The translations under genes and the position numbers were made by a program. From Caenorhabditis remanei (Eukaryota; Nematoda; Chromadorea; Rhabditida; Rhabditidae), in contig NC_071333.1 of NCBI RefSeq assembly GCF_010183535.1, forward strand, positions 19,590,587 through 19,654,586: a DNA stretch of 64,000 bases, given 5' to 3'. Positions 10,868-22,325 of the stretch are shown piece after piece; positions within the stretch are counted from its first letter, which is position 1; every line of letters starts with the position of its first letter. A model generated the notes under the pieces. The model saw nothing but the letters and a program-made list of their open reading frames with translations, had not been told where the DNA came from and searched no databases.

Positions 10868-12117
10868 TTAGGTTGTCCCATAAGTTTTCGAACATTATTG
10901 AATTCAAATTTATTCAAAGCCAGAATATTACAAAAATCAAACATAGTGACCACCTTTATCCACGACTCTTTGCCATTTAGTAGGTAGAGATTCAATACCT
11001 TTCCGCCAAAACTCAGGCTGCTTCGAGTCAAAATACTTCTTCAACCATTTCTCGACCTCTGACTTTGTTTTGAAGTCCTGGCCTTCAAAGGATCGATGCA
11101 TGTCGCTGAACAGATGGTAATCCGAAGGAGCAATATCAGGGCTGTACGGAGGGTGAGCAGGGACTCTCCAGTGGAATGTAGCCCGGAGAGACTTGATCGT
11201 CTTTGCGGTGTGTGGTCTTGCGTTGTCATGGAGGTAGTGGACTTTGTGACCGTTTAGAGGGGAGGTTTTCAGTTTGGGCTTCACCTTTTGTAATTGAGAA
11301 GAATAGTAGTCGGCGGTGATAGTTTTTGCCCCCGGAAGCAGTTCCCAATAAAGCACTCCATGAACAGACCACCAGACGGAGAGCACTATTTTCTTAGGGT
11401 GTAACTCCTGTTTGACGACATCCTCTTGCTGTTTATCAGCATCAACCCACTGGGCTCTCCTGTGGTGGTTTTCGTATAAGACCCACTTCTCGTCCGACGT
11501 AACCAAATGATCCAGCCAGTTGAAATTAGGATGGTGGGTTAGAATATGCAGTGACATGTCCACTCGGCGCTCAAGGTCAAAGTTAGACAATTTGTGTGGT
11601 ATCCATCTTCCCATTTTTTTAACTTGCCAAGAGCTCCCAGTCATCTTTCTACCGCAGAGTGAGTAGAGCCCATTACTGTTGCCAGTTCACGAATGGATTG
11701 AAATGGGTCACTTTCCACTTCCTCCCGTAACTTGTCAATGTCGAACTCCACTGGGCTTCCAGAACGTGCTGCTTCGGTCAAAGAAAAATCATTATTTTTG
11801 AAACGATGGACCTAACGGCTAATTGTCTGCCGTTGAGGGGCAATATCCTTTTAAACTTCAACCATACGTTCTTCAATCTCAGTGATTTTGGAGTTAGATA
11901 GAAACAAAAATAAAATGACATGACGAATATGAAGTCGGTCGGGGCCAAAGATTGGTGCCGCGTTCATTGAGAGAAGGCAGCCAGAAGAAATGAATGTTAT
12001 TTTCAATACACCCGACGTCTTATATAATGGAAAACATGCACTTTTTGGTTTGATTCTCGCTCTCTGTCCTATAGCAGATTAACAAAACTATGTTCGAAAA
12101 CTTTTGGGACAACCTAA
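10868..12117 (-). mobile_element. Mariner-family transposon, 1250 bp, transposase broken
   Basis: Inverted ends of about 28 bp match with one difference (TTAGGTTGTCCCATAAG against TTAGGTTGTCCCAAAAG, continuing TTTTCGAACAT), and TA is duplicated at 10866-10867 and 12118-12119. Transposase runs on the minus strand. The N-terminal helix-turn-helix region (RHVILFLFLS, EIEERMVEV, then ELATVMGSTHSAVER) contains in-frame stops and a frameshift near an A-run at about 11617. The C-terminal part (11644-10937) is intact and keeps the catalytic acids: TSDEKW, HDNARPH and YSPDIAPSDYHLF, i.e. D, D and D34. It could therefore be mobilised only in trans. Confidence 0.9.
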
Positions 12118-12479
12118 TAGTTGGAAAGTGCTGTTTTGAATTTGGTAAGAGGCAGCAAGTGGACGAGAAATGTCAAATTCGCCATTCTGATCAGTTGAAT
12201 CGTTGTGAAGATTCAAATACGACCTGAATGTTCCAATGAGCAGAGTTAGACGTAACTCATGAGTAATTCTGATGTTAATATTGAGGTCCCTTAATCCCAA
12301 TGATTTGACCAGGCTTTTGATTTTTGATGAGAGAAGGGAGAAGATTAACCTGAAAACGTATACTGTTTGACGGAGAACTGCAACCAGGAACTTACAGCTC
12401 AGTGGGATCCGTGTTTAGGAGCACTTGGACAATGACATTCTTGGGCAGTTTTAGTAGAGGAAAAGTATGTTCCATTCGA

Positions 12480-12950
12480 ACTCGATTCTAGTGGACGAAT
12501 GGGCAGAGGATAGGAGAAAATAGTGAACGGTGTACGCCGGGAGGTAGGTATGTTAGGGTAAATGTGAATGGCATACTATTTGATTTCCCAGAAGGTGGCT
12601 ATTAGAACAGAACACATGTTTTTGTTGGGAAGATTAGATGGCTTTATAGGCGACATGGTTGCATATTCTGAGCTGGGCGAGTTCTAGGAAATGAAGATTC
12701 TGTATGATTTGCCGGAAGGTTTTCTGCACTCATCTGACATAGTGTACAAGGTATATTGACAGATCGAATAAATAGACAAGTACCTTCATTTGTCTATGTG
12801 GAGTTTTGAAAATTGAAAATACTTTAGATACCCCCGAGGTGCAGGCATCAGCAAACCCCTTGCTACTGGTTTTGGGAGTCTAACTACTCTATTAAAATAT
12901 GAGACAATACAAACTGTTGTTTTCGTTCATATTTTTAGTTTGCAATTAGG
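12480..12950. other. Intergenic, no gene seen
   Basis: Upstream region of the F-box gene. No convincing exon or repeat end. Confidence 0.4.
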
Positions 12951-13205
12951 TAGGTCACTTTCCTCCTCTTTTTCTTTCCAATAATTCAAAAATGGGATTT
13001 TTAGGTACTTATAACACAACATGTTTATTTATAGTAGTCCGATTAAAAATAAGTTAGTATAAATAGAAAAATGAAGTTCGACCACAGAAACAAGATCGAA
13101 TCATAAAATTGAAACACTGCAAGAAGGTACATTGAGAAACAAAGGGGATTGAGAACCGAAATGAATTATTTATTACAGATTGGAATAATCAAACAGGAAA
13201 TCAGT
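12951..13205. repeat. Segmental direct repeat, copy 2
   Basis: Partner of 9247-9480, same orientation, about 3.7 kb away. It occupies the 3' flank of the gene ending at 13235. Confidence 0.65.
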
Positions 13206-13234
13206 TAAGTAGGCATATTTAGTAAAGATTAAAA

Positions 13235-14980
13235 TCATTCTTTCTCCAACGGGATCAGCCTACCTCCGTCTAAATAGCATATTTTCTCCAGTTTCTTAGC
13301 AGTAAAGACTCCCTGCATCGGGTAATTCTTGAAATTCGTCATGAAATTCTTGTGGACGACCGTTCTTACCACCACGACTATGGCTTCCTTCTGCAACAGC
13401 TCAGCTTCGGATGGCTCGAGTGTCTCACGATGCTTTTCAATAGACTGAAGTAGACAAATTAATAAAACTTGTCATTTCAAAATAAAAAAGGCGTACCTTT
13501 ATGATTTCCATGGAAATAAATGGGTAGACTTCAACTCTTCCCAAGTCGGCGTCCCAGAAATGTGACTTCCTGCTGAGTCCCTTGTACCGGGTATACCAGT
13601 TTTTGATAAGTCTATTGTTTTCTGTTTCAAACATGTTGTAGTCAAAGAGGAAGCTAGATTCTAGCTGAAAAAAAAAGTGATATGGGAGTTCACGCAGAAA
13701 ATGATATTGTTACCTCCACCTCCTCATCCACCACCACCGTTTCTTTTGGATTATCAGCTAAAGCGACTTTGCGAGCGGTAGAGTGAAGTATTGCTGGACT
13801 ATCTGATTTTCTCTTAGATTTGGTCCTGGATCGAGCTTCAGTGACTTGAAATGTGTACCACTGCCCAATCTGAAAAAAGAAATAACGATGTGAAATACTT
13901 TTTAAAATTGTGTTTTTAATCTTACACGTTTGTTAATTGAAGTCAAATCGCTGTCAACATCATACACCGCTTCTGCAGTTCTTGTCACCATTCTTGGCTT
14001 GTTGACTGGAAAGGTATATCTCACAATTCCATAATCAGGAGTGAAGAGAAGAGAGCAGAATTTAGAGGATCCATCGGAGGGGTTCAGTTCTTGGTTGAAA
14101 CCGGCATTTGGGTAGGAAGATTTGATACACAGTCCGATTCGAAATCCATCATCGTCTACTTTTTGGTACTGGTTGAATGCCTACAAATGTGATACATGTT
14201 TTAACCAATTTGAGTAAAAAACAGCTTACGATGGTGTTCGGTTTTGGTTTCAATGATTGAGTGAGTGTTTGTCCCATATATTCCAAAGTCCATGGCTAAA
14301 AGTTAAAAATCGTCTAGTCTTGAAATTTAAACGTTTCGGTTACCGTCTGCCTGCAATAAGCAATACAGCGGTCTTCTTCAACTTCAAAAACTTCTTGAAT
14401 TTTGAACAGTCCTTGCTCTCTGACCGATGGACCGTTAGACCAAGGAGCATATTTGACAACTACCTGAAAAATCGATGACGATTGTGTGGTTGTAAATGTT
14501 TAGTAAATTTCAAAGTTAAACTTACATATACTACATCGTTCCCTCTGATTCCTGCAAAAGTCCCAGTTTCGTCATCCAAATATTTCAGAAGAGGAGACCA
14601 CGCGGTGACTTTCGAATACTTTCCCCTAATATCCTTTGGAAGACAAAACAAGTTTGGTCCAACTGCAAGAACCTTTGCAAAGACTTCACCATCTTCTTCC
14701 CACACTTCGATTTCCTTATTAGAATAGGTGGGGTGAAGCTCAATCTCCTAAAACCAATAAATTATGATTGTTTTCGCTTTGAAAATGAAGGAAACTTACA
14801 TCATCTGAAACCTCGAACCATTTTCCAAGTGGATCGCATCCTTCGTATTCGAGCTCGACCATTCCTTGCTCCAAGGTGAAAATCTGAAATCGAGTGACTA
14901 TTTTTTAGAATGTTGTAAACATTTAAACAAACCTTGATCTTGTCTTCATTTTGTTCACATGCAAATCCAAAAAACTCCAT
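13235..14980 (-). CDS. Uncharacterised 442-aa nematode protein
   Basis: Nine exons, all joined in phase 0: 14980-14933, 14883-14800, 14747-14526, 14463-14344, 14295-14230, 14180-13926, 13869-13714, 13664-13497 and 13444-13235. Every intron has GT...AG borders. The protein lacks a signal peptide and membrane segments. The N-terminal half is acidic with Trp-rich beta-like stretches (MVELEYEGCDPLGKWFE; KYAPWSNGPSVREQ). Residues about 280-310 form a basic Ser/Arg/Lys patch (RSRTKSKRKSD) followed by an acidic VVVDEEVE; the last exon ends LIPLEKE. I do not recognise any domain, so only a soluble, possibly nuclear protein can be inferred. The open frame with clean splicing argues for a live gene. 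Confidence 0.7.
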
Positions 14981-14984
14981 AGTG

Positions 14985-16147
14985 AAGCGCTGAAAAATAA
15001 AAATGATGAGGCAACTTACAATGTTCAGCTTAACGCACATTTCTGACGAGGAACGACAAAAAATGAATAAAATGAACCGCAATCACAAGATTTGCGCTGT
15101 GAAAGACACGATTCCGCAGTGCGGTCACTATGGAAACAAGCAGTGCTCACCCTAACGAGACAACAAAGAGAAATGTTTTATTAATCAATTTTTCTTATTA
15201 AAAAAGAGGATAGAGGGGAGTCTATGAATGCACACCTTCTTCAGTTGCTGCGTCTCTTTCATTTTCCACGTACTCCGTTTGCAGCGGTTGGCTTCGGACA
15301 CACACCTGCTCTAAGACACCATAGGGCACTAAGGCAACAAATTTGTTTCGAAAGCCACTATGCTTATTATTGAATAAGAAGGTCCATATATGTAATTTGA
15401 AGTATTGTGATATAAAATATGAACATGCAATGGTTTTAGAACAAGTGCAAGAAATAACCATTAAAAAAAGAAGGGTATGCATAAATTATAAAAATAAATG
15501 AAAGGAGTTCACAATAATCAAAATGTTATCAAGTATGTTCTGAGAGGAAGACAGTGAGGGTGAGTAAATGATAAATACAATGTGCAGTGGTGGAAACTTT
15601 TATATCAGACAATGATATTGAGCGAAAACGGCTATATTTATAAAATTGACCTTATCTTTGGGTGGAATCCGTTATCTGATTTGGTGTTTCCGGTTAGCGA
15701 CCTTCAAAACTCAAACTCGATCTCTTTTTTTATTAAATCAAACAAATGACTAACTTCCCTTTTTCCCAATTTAGTACTCACTTAGTTCCCCTCATTTATT
15801 AAACCGCTCTTGTATGTAAATCTTACCACTAATTTATTTTTACGTATCAGTGGTTTACACCCTTCAATGAAACAAATAAATACAATTAATTAATATTTGA
15901 GCGTATATTTGCTATGTTTTTCCTTAAGAATTAGAGAGTTGTGTATTTCTTCGAAACAGCGAAATCTTGAGGTAGTTAATCCCTTTCCTGGTCACTAATC
16001 CACTCTAATCTCCAAGGAAACGTAAAATGGTGATTTGAAATGGATGGAAGAAGAATCTCGCGTTTGTATTGAATACTTGAATGTCCCATGAATTGAAAAC
16101 TAGTATTATGTGGTTACGAGGTGAAAATATTGAGCATTGCTTCAATT
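14985..16147. other. Intergenic with one possible exon remnant
   Basis: A minus-strand stretch at about 15350-15222 (VCVRSQPLQTEYVENERDA) ends in a stop and reads plausibly, but I found no consistent partner exons. Nothing else supported. Confidence 0.3.
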
Positions 16148-16153
16148 TTTATT
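16148..16153 (-). terminator. Poly(A) signal AATAAA of the Hsp70-like gene
   Basis: AATAAA on the minus strand 35 bases after the stop codon at 16188. Confidence 0.45.
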
Positions 16154-16187
16154 TGAATAAATAGGCGCCAGGTAAAAAGTAAATAAT

Positions 16188-18269
16188 CTACTTCAGCTCG
16201 TCGTGTTTCAAATTGCCAGTCCAGAAAAGTTTGGAAACGATCCAGTCGACTGTTGATTCAAATGTCTGAAACACAATAACAAAAATAACTTAGGTATCGA
16301 TTTCACAGCTCACCGTTTTCTCCACTGCCCCTAGTTTTCCAGCTATCATAGCAGCTCCTGTCACTACTGCCAAATCTGGTTCTACACGTTCTGCGGACTC
16401 CTTTCCATTGAAAAAAATTTTGATGAGTTTACGAATTTTTGGTATTTTGGAAGACCCTCCAATGAGAATGATGTCATGGACATCAGTTTTGTTGCAAAAC
16501 GAGTCTTCCAAGACTTGTTCCACTGATTTCAAGGTGTCTTGAAATATATCTATGTTGAGTTCTTCAAATGTTGCACGCGTCAGCAGAAAGTTGAAATCTT
16601 CTGGATCTTTCAATTGAATAACAGTTTCGAAATTGTCGGACAAAGTGATTTTTGCCTTTTCAGCTTCCTGGTAGAGCTTTGGGATTTTATCATGGTCCAG
16701 ATCTTTTCCAGTTTTTGCTTTGTAAAGTTTCGAAAAATGTTCTACAATTCTTTCATCAAATACTCTTCCTGCAGAGTCCCTGTTCCATTGATTAGCCAAA
16801 ACTTCAAAAACTCCACTTTCAAAATTGAGAAGTGTCACATCAAACGTAGCACCTCCCAAGTGGAATACCAGAATCTTTCGGTCGTCTCCCTTCTCATCCA
16901 TTTTGTATGCTGTTGCAGCAGCTATCGGTTCCTTGATAAGCCTGACATATTTAAAGCCAGCTAGCTTGACTGCATCTTTGATAGCAACTCTTTGATTATT
17001 GTCAAAGTAAACCGGAATAGTGACAACAGCATTTTTGAGTGGAATAACCTTGTTATTTGAGTCGAAGCCTGCAAAAAACGTTGTGAGTAAGCTAATGATA
17101 TAATAGTTTTCAAAATCCTGATTAGGTTAGCTGGAAAGTTTTTTTCTGAATGTGATAAGAGTATACAGTCCCGCTCAAAAAGTTATCAACTTTGGCTGTT
17201 TCATGTAAGAAATGACCATCTTTGACAGTGTATTTTGCTGCCACCTGATTCTTCGATAAACTCAGTTTTGTATGGGTTGGACAGAGCAAACATAGCACAT
17301 CATTTTTGTAGTTGACCATTTTTTTGTAGGAACACTATCTTGAACGTTACAGGTCACAGTCATTTCTCTCAACTAGTTTCACTGCAAATTATAGAAATTC
17401 TGGAGGTGTTCACTTTGACAATCTATAAGTTTCAATATAGGTCCCCTACAAAAAAATGGTCAACTACAAAACTGATGAACTATTTTTGTTCTGTCCAATC
17501 CATACAAAATCAAGTTTATCAGACAATTAGGTGACACCAAAATACACTGTCAAATTTGGCTATTTTCCACTGAAAACAGCCAAAGTTGATAACCATTTGA
17601 GCGGTACTGTATGTATATAGACAACCTAATTTCCAAAAAATATTTACATGGTTGAAGAGGCCAATATTCGGAGACCAACGAAATTCTTTCATTTACCCTC
17701 TCATCTAGGTTAAACTTCACCGTACTCTTCAAGTTTGCAACCAACAATGAAGTAATCTCTTCTGGCGTGTATTTCTTTGTTCCAGATCCTAATTCGATCT
17801 CAATGACTGGTTGGTTACTGTTATTGACAATCTGAAACACAAATCTCAGTTTCGCAAGTCCGGCAGTGACTTACTTTGAATGGCCAACTTTTCATTCTTT
17901 GTTGAATACGCCTATCATCATAGAGACCACCGATTATTGTTTTCAAGTCATAAACCGTGTTTTCTGGTTTGATTGCTTGTTGACTCTTAGCGGGTTCTCC
18001 TATTACGACCTCACCGTTTTCCTTGAATCCAACAAGCGAAGGAGTCAGTTTACTTCCTAAATCAACTGTGGAGAAATTTTAATGAAAATATGAAAACCTT
18101 GTTCGTTAGGTAGTATTTCCAGTTTTCCGTTTTTGAATATCCCAACAGAGGAAAACGTCGTTCCAATGTCAATAGCAATAAACGGCTCAGTTTTGTCAGC
18201 TGAGACAATCTTCGTATGGCAAAGTGACAATACCAGAAGAAAGAATAACACGTGAAAAAGAACTTTCAT
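16188..18269 (-). CDS. ER-targeted Hsp70 with ATPase domain only (BiP/STCH-like)
   Basis: Five exons: 18269-18098, 18065-17875, 17831-17648, 17068-16314 and 16265-16188, giving 459 residues. A hydrophobic signal peptide (VLFHVLFFLLVLSLCHT) leads into the Hsp70 phosphate-1 motif FIAIDIGTTFSSVGIFKNG. Next come AVVTIPVYFD, the phosphate-2 motif VFHLGGATFDVTLL, and the adenosine motif IILIGGSSKIPKIRKLI with PDLAVVTGAAMIAGKL. The protein ends about 30 residues later, without the usual 200-plus residue substrate-binding domain; human HSPA13/STCH (C. elegans stc-1) has the same architecture and a similar PDLAVVTG. Phosphate-2 normally reads DLGGGTFD; here the catalytic Asp is His and one Gly is Ala. 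The C-terminus is HDEL plus one Lys, which would mask an ER-retention signal. Intron 3 holds a MITE. Confidence 0.85.
17166..17609. mobile_element. MITE (CAGTAC-ended family) in Hsp70 intron 3
   Basis: 444-bp foldback element: left end CAGTCCCGCTCAAAAAGTTA, right end the inverse of CAGTACCGCTCAAATGGTTA, flanked by TA on both sides. TA duplication and terminal repeats indicate mobilisation by a Tc1/mariner-type transposase. No coding capacity. Confidence 0.85.
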
Positions 18270-18919
18270 ATTCTCAATTTCACGAACGGTTGAATTTATC
18301 TGAAACGGGAAATACTGAGAAGATCAAACATATGTATAAACACGAAAAAAAAATTCTGAAAACTCTCCAGCGCTTATTTATTTATTCAGAGTACAAGACC
18401 CTTATGCAGAGTGTACAAAGCTAGTGCAACGCGTCTTCATCAGTTGTTTATCATATTGGAATGATTTTTTTGGCAGCATGAAAAAATCCCCACTTTTATC
18501 ATTGCTCTTGTCAGCTTGATATTTAACAGTGTGTACTTTTTTGATGAATGTTTGAAAAATACAACTTTCAGGTTCCAATTCTCTACTCCCGCCGCTTTTC
18601 AGCTTTCCCACTTTAATTGTGGCTTTATTCTTAGTGCTTTCATTTTTATGGACTTTGATACATATTTTATTGGAATAAAATGTATCTCTCCTTGTGGTTT
18701 GAATGTTTCGTGTGGCGTCAGTAAGTGTGAGTCATTCATAGTTCACATTACTACAACAATTTCCTGTTTGCACAATGATAAGAAATAATCCGGTTGAGGA
18801 GTATACCCAGAAAAGAAAGATCAAGAAATGATACTATAAACTAATGGTTGTTCTCAGGGAAACTTATCACTGATTTCTGGGAAATCGAGAGCATCACTCT
18901 TTTCTCACTTGGTCAAGAT
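18270..18919. other. Upstream of Hsp70-like gene, no gene seen
   Basis: Would contain the promoter of the minus-strand Hsp70-like gene. I saw no clear heat-shock or unfolded-protein-response element, and no supported exon. Confidence 0.35.
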
Positions 18920-19297
18920 ACTCACAAGGGAAGTCTTTGGAGACGCCACTTTCAAACGACCAATAAATTTGGTTATAGGTATTTTCGACCACGGGGAGTC
19001 CATTTCTGCAGTCAAAACCTGCTAAATATCTGTGAGCTCTGTGAGCCGAGTTATGAGTTTTTTTACCGGTGCTCGTAAATTGCAAAAACAAGAATATCAT
19101 GCGTATACTACTTGTCGATTTGGAATTCCATGAACAAAACCTTATCCACATGAAAAGTTTGAGAGCTCATAACTCGGGTCACAGAGATATTTAGCAGGTT
19201 TTGAATGCAGAAATGGACTCCTCGTGGTCGAAAATACCTATGACCAAATTTATAGGTCGTTTGAAAGAGGCGCCTCCAAAGACTTCCTTTGTCAGAA
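18920..19297. repeat. Foldback repeat, copy 1
   Basis: Starts CACAAGGGAAGTCTTTGGAG and returns as the inverse near 19270-19297 (CCTCCAAAGACTTCC). Both arms carry a TAAATTTGGTTATAGGTATT-like block. Other copies: 21503-22325 and 23429-23898. Confidence 0.75.
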
Positions 19298-20247
19298 TGA
19301 AGACTGTTACAGAATGATGATATTCTTCCGCATTTTTGTAGCATGCATGACTACATTAGTCAACAAAATTTGTGATCTTTGCTTGTAGAACTGTGACGAA
19401 TCTGACGCACACCCACGCGATGCTTTATAAGGCATTCACAAAAGTAAACAAATTACTGCTGGGAACATTGGCAACCTCAAAGTTCTTCTAACTTTTTAAA
19501 TTTATATTTTTTAGAAACTTAGATTAATAACCTTTTTCTAAAATTTTAGCTAGGGAGACAAAAGATGTGTCATTTGCTGCAATTCTACATTATTAAGAAA
19601 TAATCAAATTGTCACATCACACTATCATCCCAAACGACATTTGCAACCATTACTTAAGGAGAACTAAATTTATCTTTTCTGGGTAAAGAGACTGTTCTTC
19701 CTAACTAACATACATTACTCAAGTGGAAAACACCTCCCACACATTTCTCATCCTTAGATAACATTTTCTGACTTAAGCAAATGTCATTAAGAATAACCTT
19801 AATTGCATTGAAATGTTTGACAACAGGGCGTGGAAAACAGTTTTCAAAGAACCTGGACAATTTCACGTTGTTTACAAGTGGGCGACTGTAACTTTTATCA
19901 GTTACACTCGCCCACTTTATGGCAAGCGTAAGTAGGTCAAAAACCTAAAGCAGTTTAATTTGATATAAATGTGGTCTTCGTTTTAGTTTTTTTAATTGAA
20001 TAGTTTTCTGTTGTTGAAAATATATAAATCGTTGTATGCTGAGTAGATATGCGAACTTAGTGACCAAGATAATCAGCCTCTTTTCAGTTTGTGCAGTTTT
20101 TCCAAACAATCCAATTGCTTTTACTACGTAACCCGTAAATGAGAAGGTAATCAAAGTGCTACCATGATTATTTTAAAGTTTTGAATTACAGGCTTGTGAA
20201 GGAATCCGTGTCATTTTTATTGTTGTTCTCCTCGCGACGTTTGAGCT
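19298..20247. other. Intergenic / upstream of second coiled-coil gene
   Basis: No gene or complete repeat seen; a short hairpin GTTTACAAGTGGGCGA lies near 19870. Confidence 0.35.
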
Positions 20248-21138
20248 ATGTACCGAGTGTCCACTGAATACAAGTGAGTCAGAAATTGAGAAACAAGCAC
20301 TGGTATTACTTTTCAGGTTGCAATGCCAAATCGACGAATTGATGGTGCAATTGACTAAGTAAGTTCAACTTTTTTTTTAATCATCGTCTACGTTTTACAG
20401 GAAAACATCCGAACTAGACCGTTTGGAAGAAGAAAATAAAATATTGCGAAAGGATAACTCGAACTGGGAGACATTTGCAAAGCTGCTGAGTGTGACATCG
20501 CAAAAGTTAGTATTCCAAAGATTTTGTGAAAAAACACTTAATTCGAATATTTTTAGAAACGACGAAAAAAATGCGGAACTTAAAAGAACCATCACAACAT
20601 TGGAATCCGACAACAGAGCTCTTCGCCACCGGTCGAGAAAAGTAAAAGAGGTTGAGAAAAAACTATCGGAAGCCAATTCACAATGGTATTTATTGTTTTT
20701 AAAAACTATTTAATAATAAAGATTTTTCAGTAAAAAGCTGCAAAGTGATTATGACAAAGCAAAAGAAGCTTACGAATACTACCAGGGTAAATGTGGAACA
20801 ATGAAAGTGCATTTGGATTACCTCAGAGAAAAATTAGTATTCGCTCAAGAAGAATCGGTCAGGTTTAGAACACTGTTAAATGAAGTCGTTGAAAAAGTGA
20901 CTGGTTTCGCCACAAAGGTTTCAGTGGCTGATACGGAGTTGTGAGTTTAATATTCAGAATTTCAAATCACAGTTTTTTAATTAGGGTGTCCAAACTAGGG
21001 GACAACAATCAAGAGGATCACGACGCGCGAACATTTTTAAACAGTGTGATTTATCAAGCGGAGAAATGGATGAGTTGGATTTCGGATACTTTGGAGTTAT
21101 CTCAGTTTGAAAGTCTCAATCAATGTGATCACCTGTGA
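20248..21138 (+). CDS. Coiled-coil protein, unknown function
   Basis: Six exons: 20248-20273, 20317-20358, 20401-20505, 20557-20685, 20731-20940 and 20985-21138, giving 221 residues, all introns in phase 2. Residues about 10-150 form a heptad-rich coiled coil (ELDRLEEENKILRKDN; TLESDNRALRHRSRK). A mixed C-terminal region follows (EKVTGFATKV; EKWMSWISDTLEL). The segment EKVTGF...V...L followed by an Asn/Glu-rich patch aligns by eye with the corresponding part of the gene at 4331-5686, so the two look like paralogues. This one ends before any RING. An AATAAA lies at 21222. Confidence 0.75.
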
Positions 21139-21221
21139 TACGGAACTACTGTGATAACTTTTTATTGCTCTATTGCTTGTCTTGCTTTGAATTTTATGTA
21201 CTGCCGATTTTAACCCAAATA

Positions 21222-21227
21222 AATAAA
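21222..21227 (+). terminator. Poly(A) signal AATAAA
   Basis: 84 bases after the stop codon at 21138. Confidence 0.5.
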
Positions 21228-21502
21228 ATCACCTGGAAAGCACATATTTACGTGAAAAAGTATGTGTATTTGTATTTATTGTAGAAGGACTATGCCACTT
21301 ATGCTAAACCAGAATGAGGAAATCACCGGAGAACGGACCAAATACGAGAGAGCAGGATAAGTAAGACTAAAACTCTAAGATTGTGATGGAAAATTTTAAC
21401 GAAACAAAAAGTAAACAACGTTGATTCTGAGATTGTTAAGAGTTTGAGATCGCCCGATATTCCCAGAATAAGGTAAAACACCATGGTGTGTGTCGACACC
21501 TT

Positions 21503-22325
21503 ACTCACAAGGGATCTGTTTGGAGACGCGGCTTTTATATAATCTATAAATTTGGTTCTGGATACTTTCGACTACGGTGAGTCCATTTCTGCAGTCAAAA
21601 TCTGCTAAATCTCTCTGTGAGCCGAGTTTAGAGTTCTCAAACTTTTCATATGGTTGAGCTTATTTACATGGATCTCCAAATTGGCAAATGGTATTCGCAA
21701 AGATGTTTTCATTGTTGCAACGTGCGAGGACAGGTGAACCGCTAGGAAACACACATGATATCGCGCGGTGGCGTATATGCGGCCGATTCTGAATTCCATA
21801 TGAAAAAGCTTAACTACATGAAAAGTTTAAGACCTCATGTCAAATCATGGATTTGATTTCTTGATCATTTAGATTATTCATGATCAGTTTTAGAGTTGAT
21901 CGTTCATTTTTTTTCTCGATTCCCATTGCCATGAAATATAACCCATAAAATCCCCGTTCCCATCGCCCACATGAGCACTCTCTTCTCTAACCACACTCTC
22001 TCGCCCCCAAGAATGGTATAAATACCGGCATCCGCAGAAGGAAGAATTGTCAGCTCTTTTCCCTCTTTTTCATACTTTCCTTTTCTTTTCTCTTATTTTG
22101 TATTATTATTTTCCGTATATTTCTTTCCTTATAAATAAATGGTTTGATTACCCAAGTTTGAGGTGGTCGTTTCAATACCTTGCAACTAGGCTCGGTGAAA
22201 CATTTTAGCAGGTTTACATGACAGAAATTAGCTTCTCGTGATAGAACGTACCTATAACTAAGTTTATTAATCGTTTGAAAAGCGCGTCTCTATAGACTTC
22301 ACTTTTCTGTTCTTTCACGTAACTC
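21503..22325. repeat. Foldback repeat, copy 2, interrupted
   Basis: Left arm 21503-21837 (GGGATCTGTTTGGAGACGCG; AATTTGGTTCTGGATACTTT). The right arm resumes at about 22189 (CTCGGTGAAACATTTTAGCA; CTATAGACTTCAC). The break between arms holds an LTR-like insert. Confidence 0.6.
21838..22188 (+). mobile_element. Probable solo LTR inside the foldback repeat
   Basis: About 350 bases starting TGTCAAATCATGG, with a TATA box (GGTATAAATACC, 22017), a pyrimidine-rich stretch and AATAAA at about 22133, ending ...CAATACCTTGCA. This TATA-to-poly(A) order is that of a retrotransposon LTR. No target-site duplication and no internal region seen, so the call is inference. Confidence 0.4.

Larger units (their letters stand above)
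9519..12475 (-). pseudogene. F-box / FBA_2-type gene split by a mariner insertion
   Basis: The ATG at 12475 opens exon 1 (to 12396), whose product FPLLKLPKNVIVQVLL is a typical nematode F-box start. Exon 2 begins at 12349 and reads on until a mariner at 12117. Directly beyond it, at 10867, the same frame resumes (ARFNFSDWLNHIRTVFW), and skipping the element plus one TA joins the halves without a shift. This part stops at 10632-10634. A further block, about 9929-9519 (FLKHWIRGSNPRLQY, IRQKDGTSAVI), is the usual C-terminal part of the FBA_2 domain, separated by about 700 bases holding another open frame. F-box proteins bind Skp1 and present substrates to SCF ubiquitin ligases. With the insertion inside coding sequence this allele is very probably non-functional. 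Confidence 0.75.
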
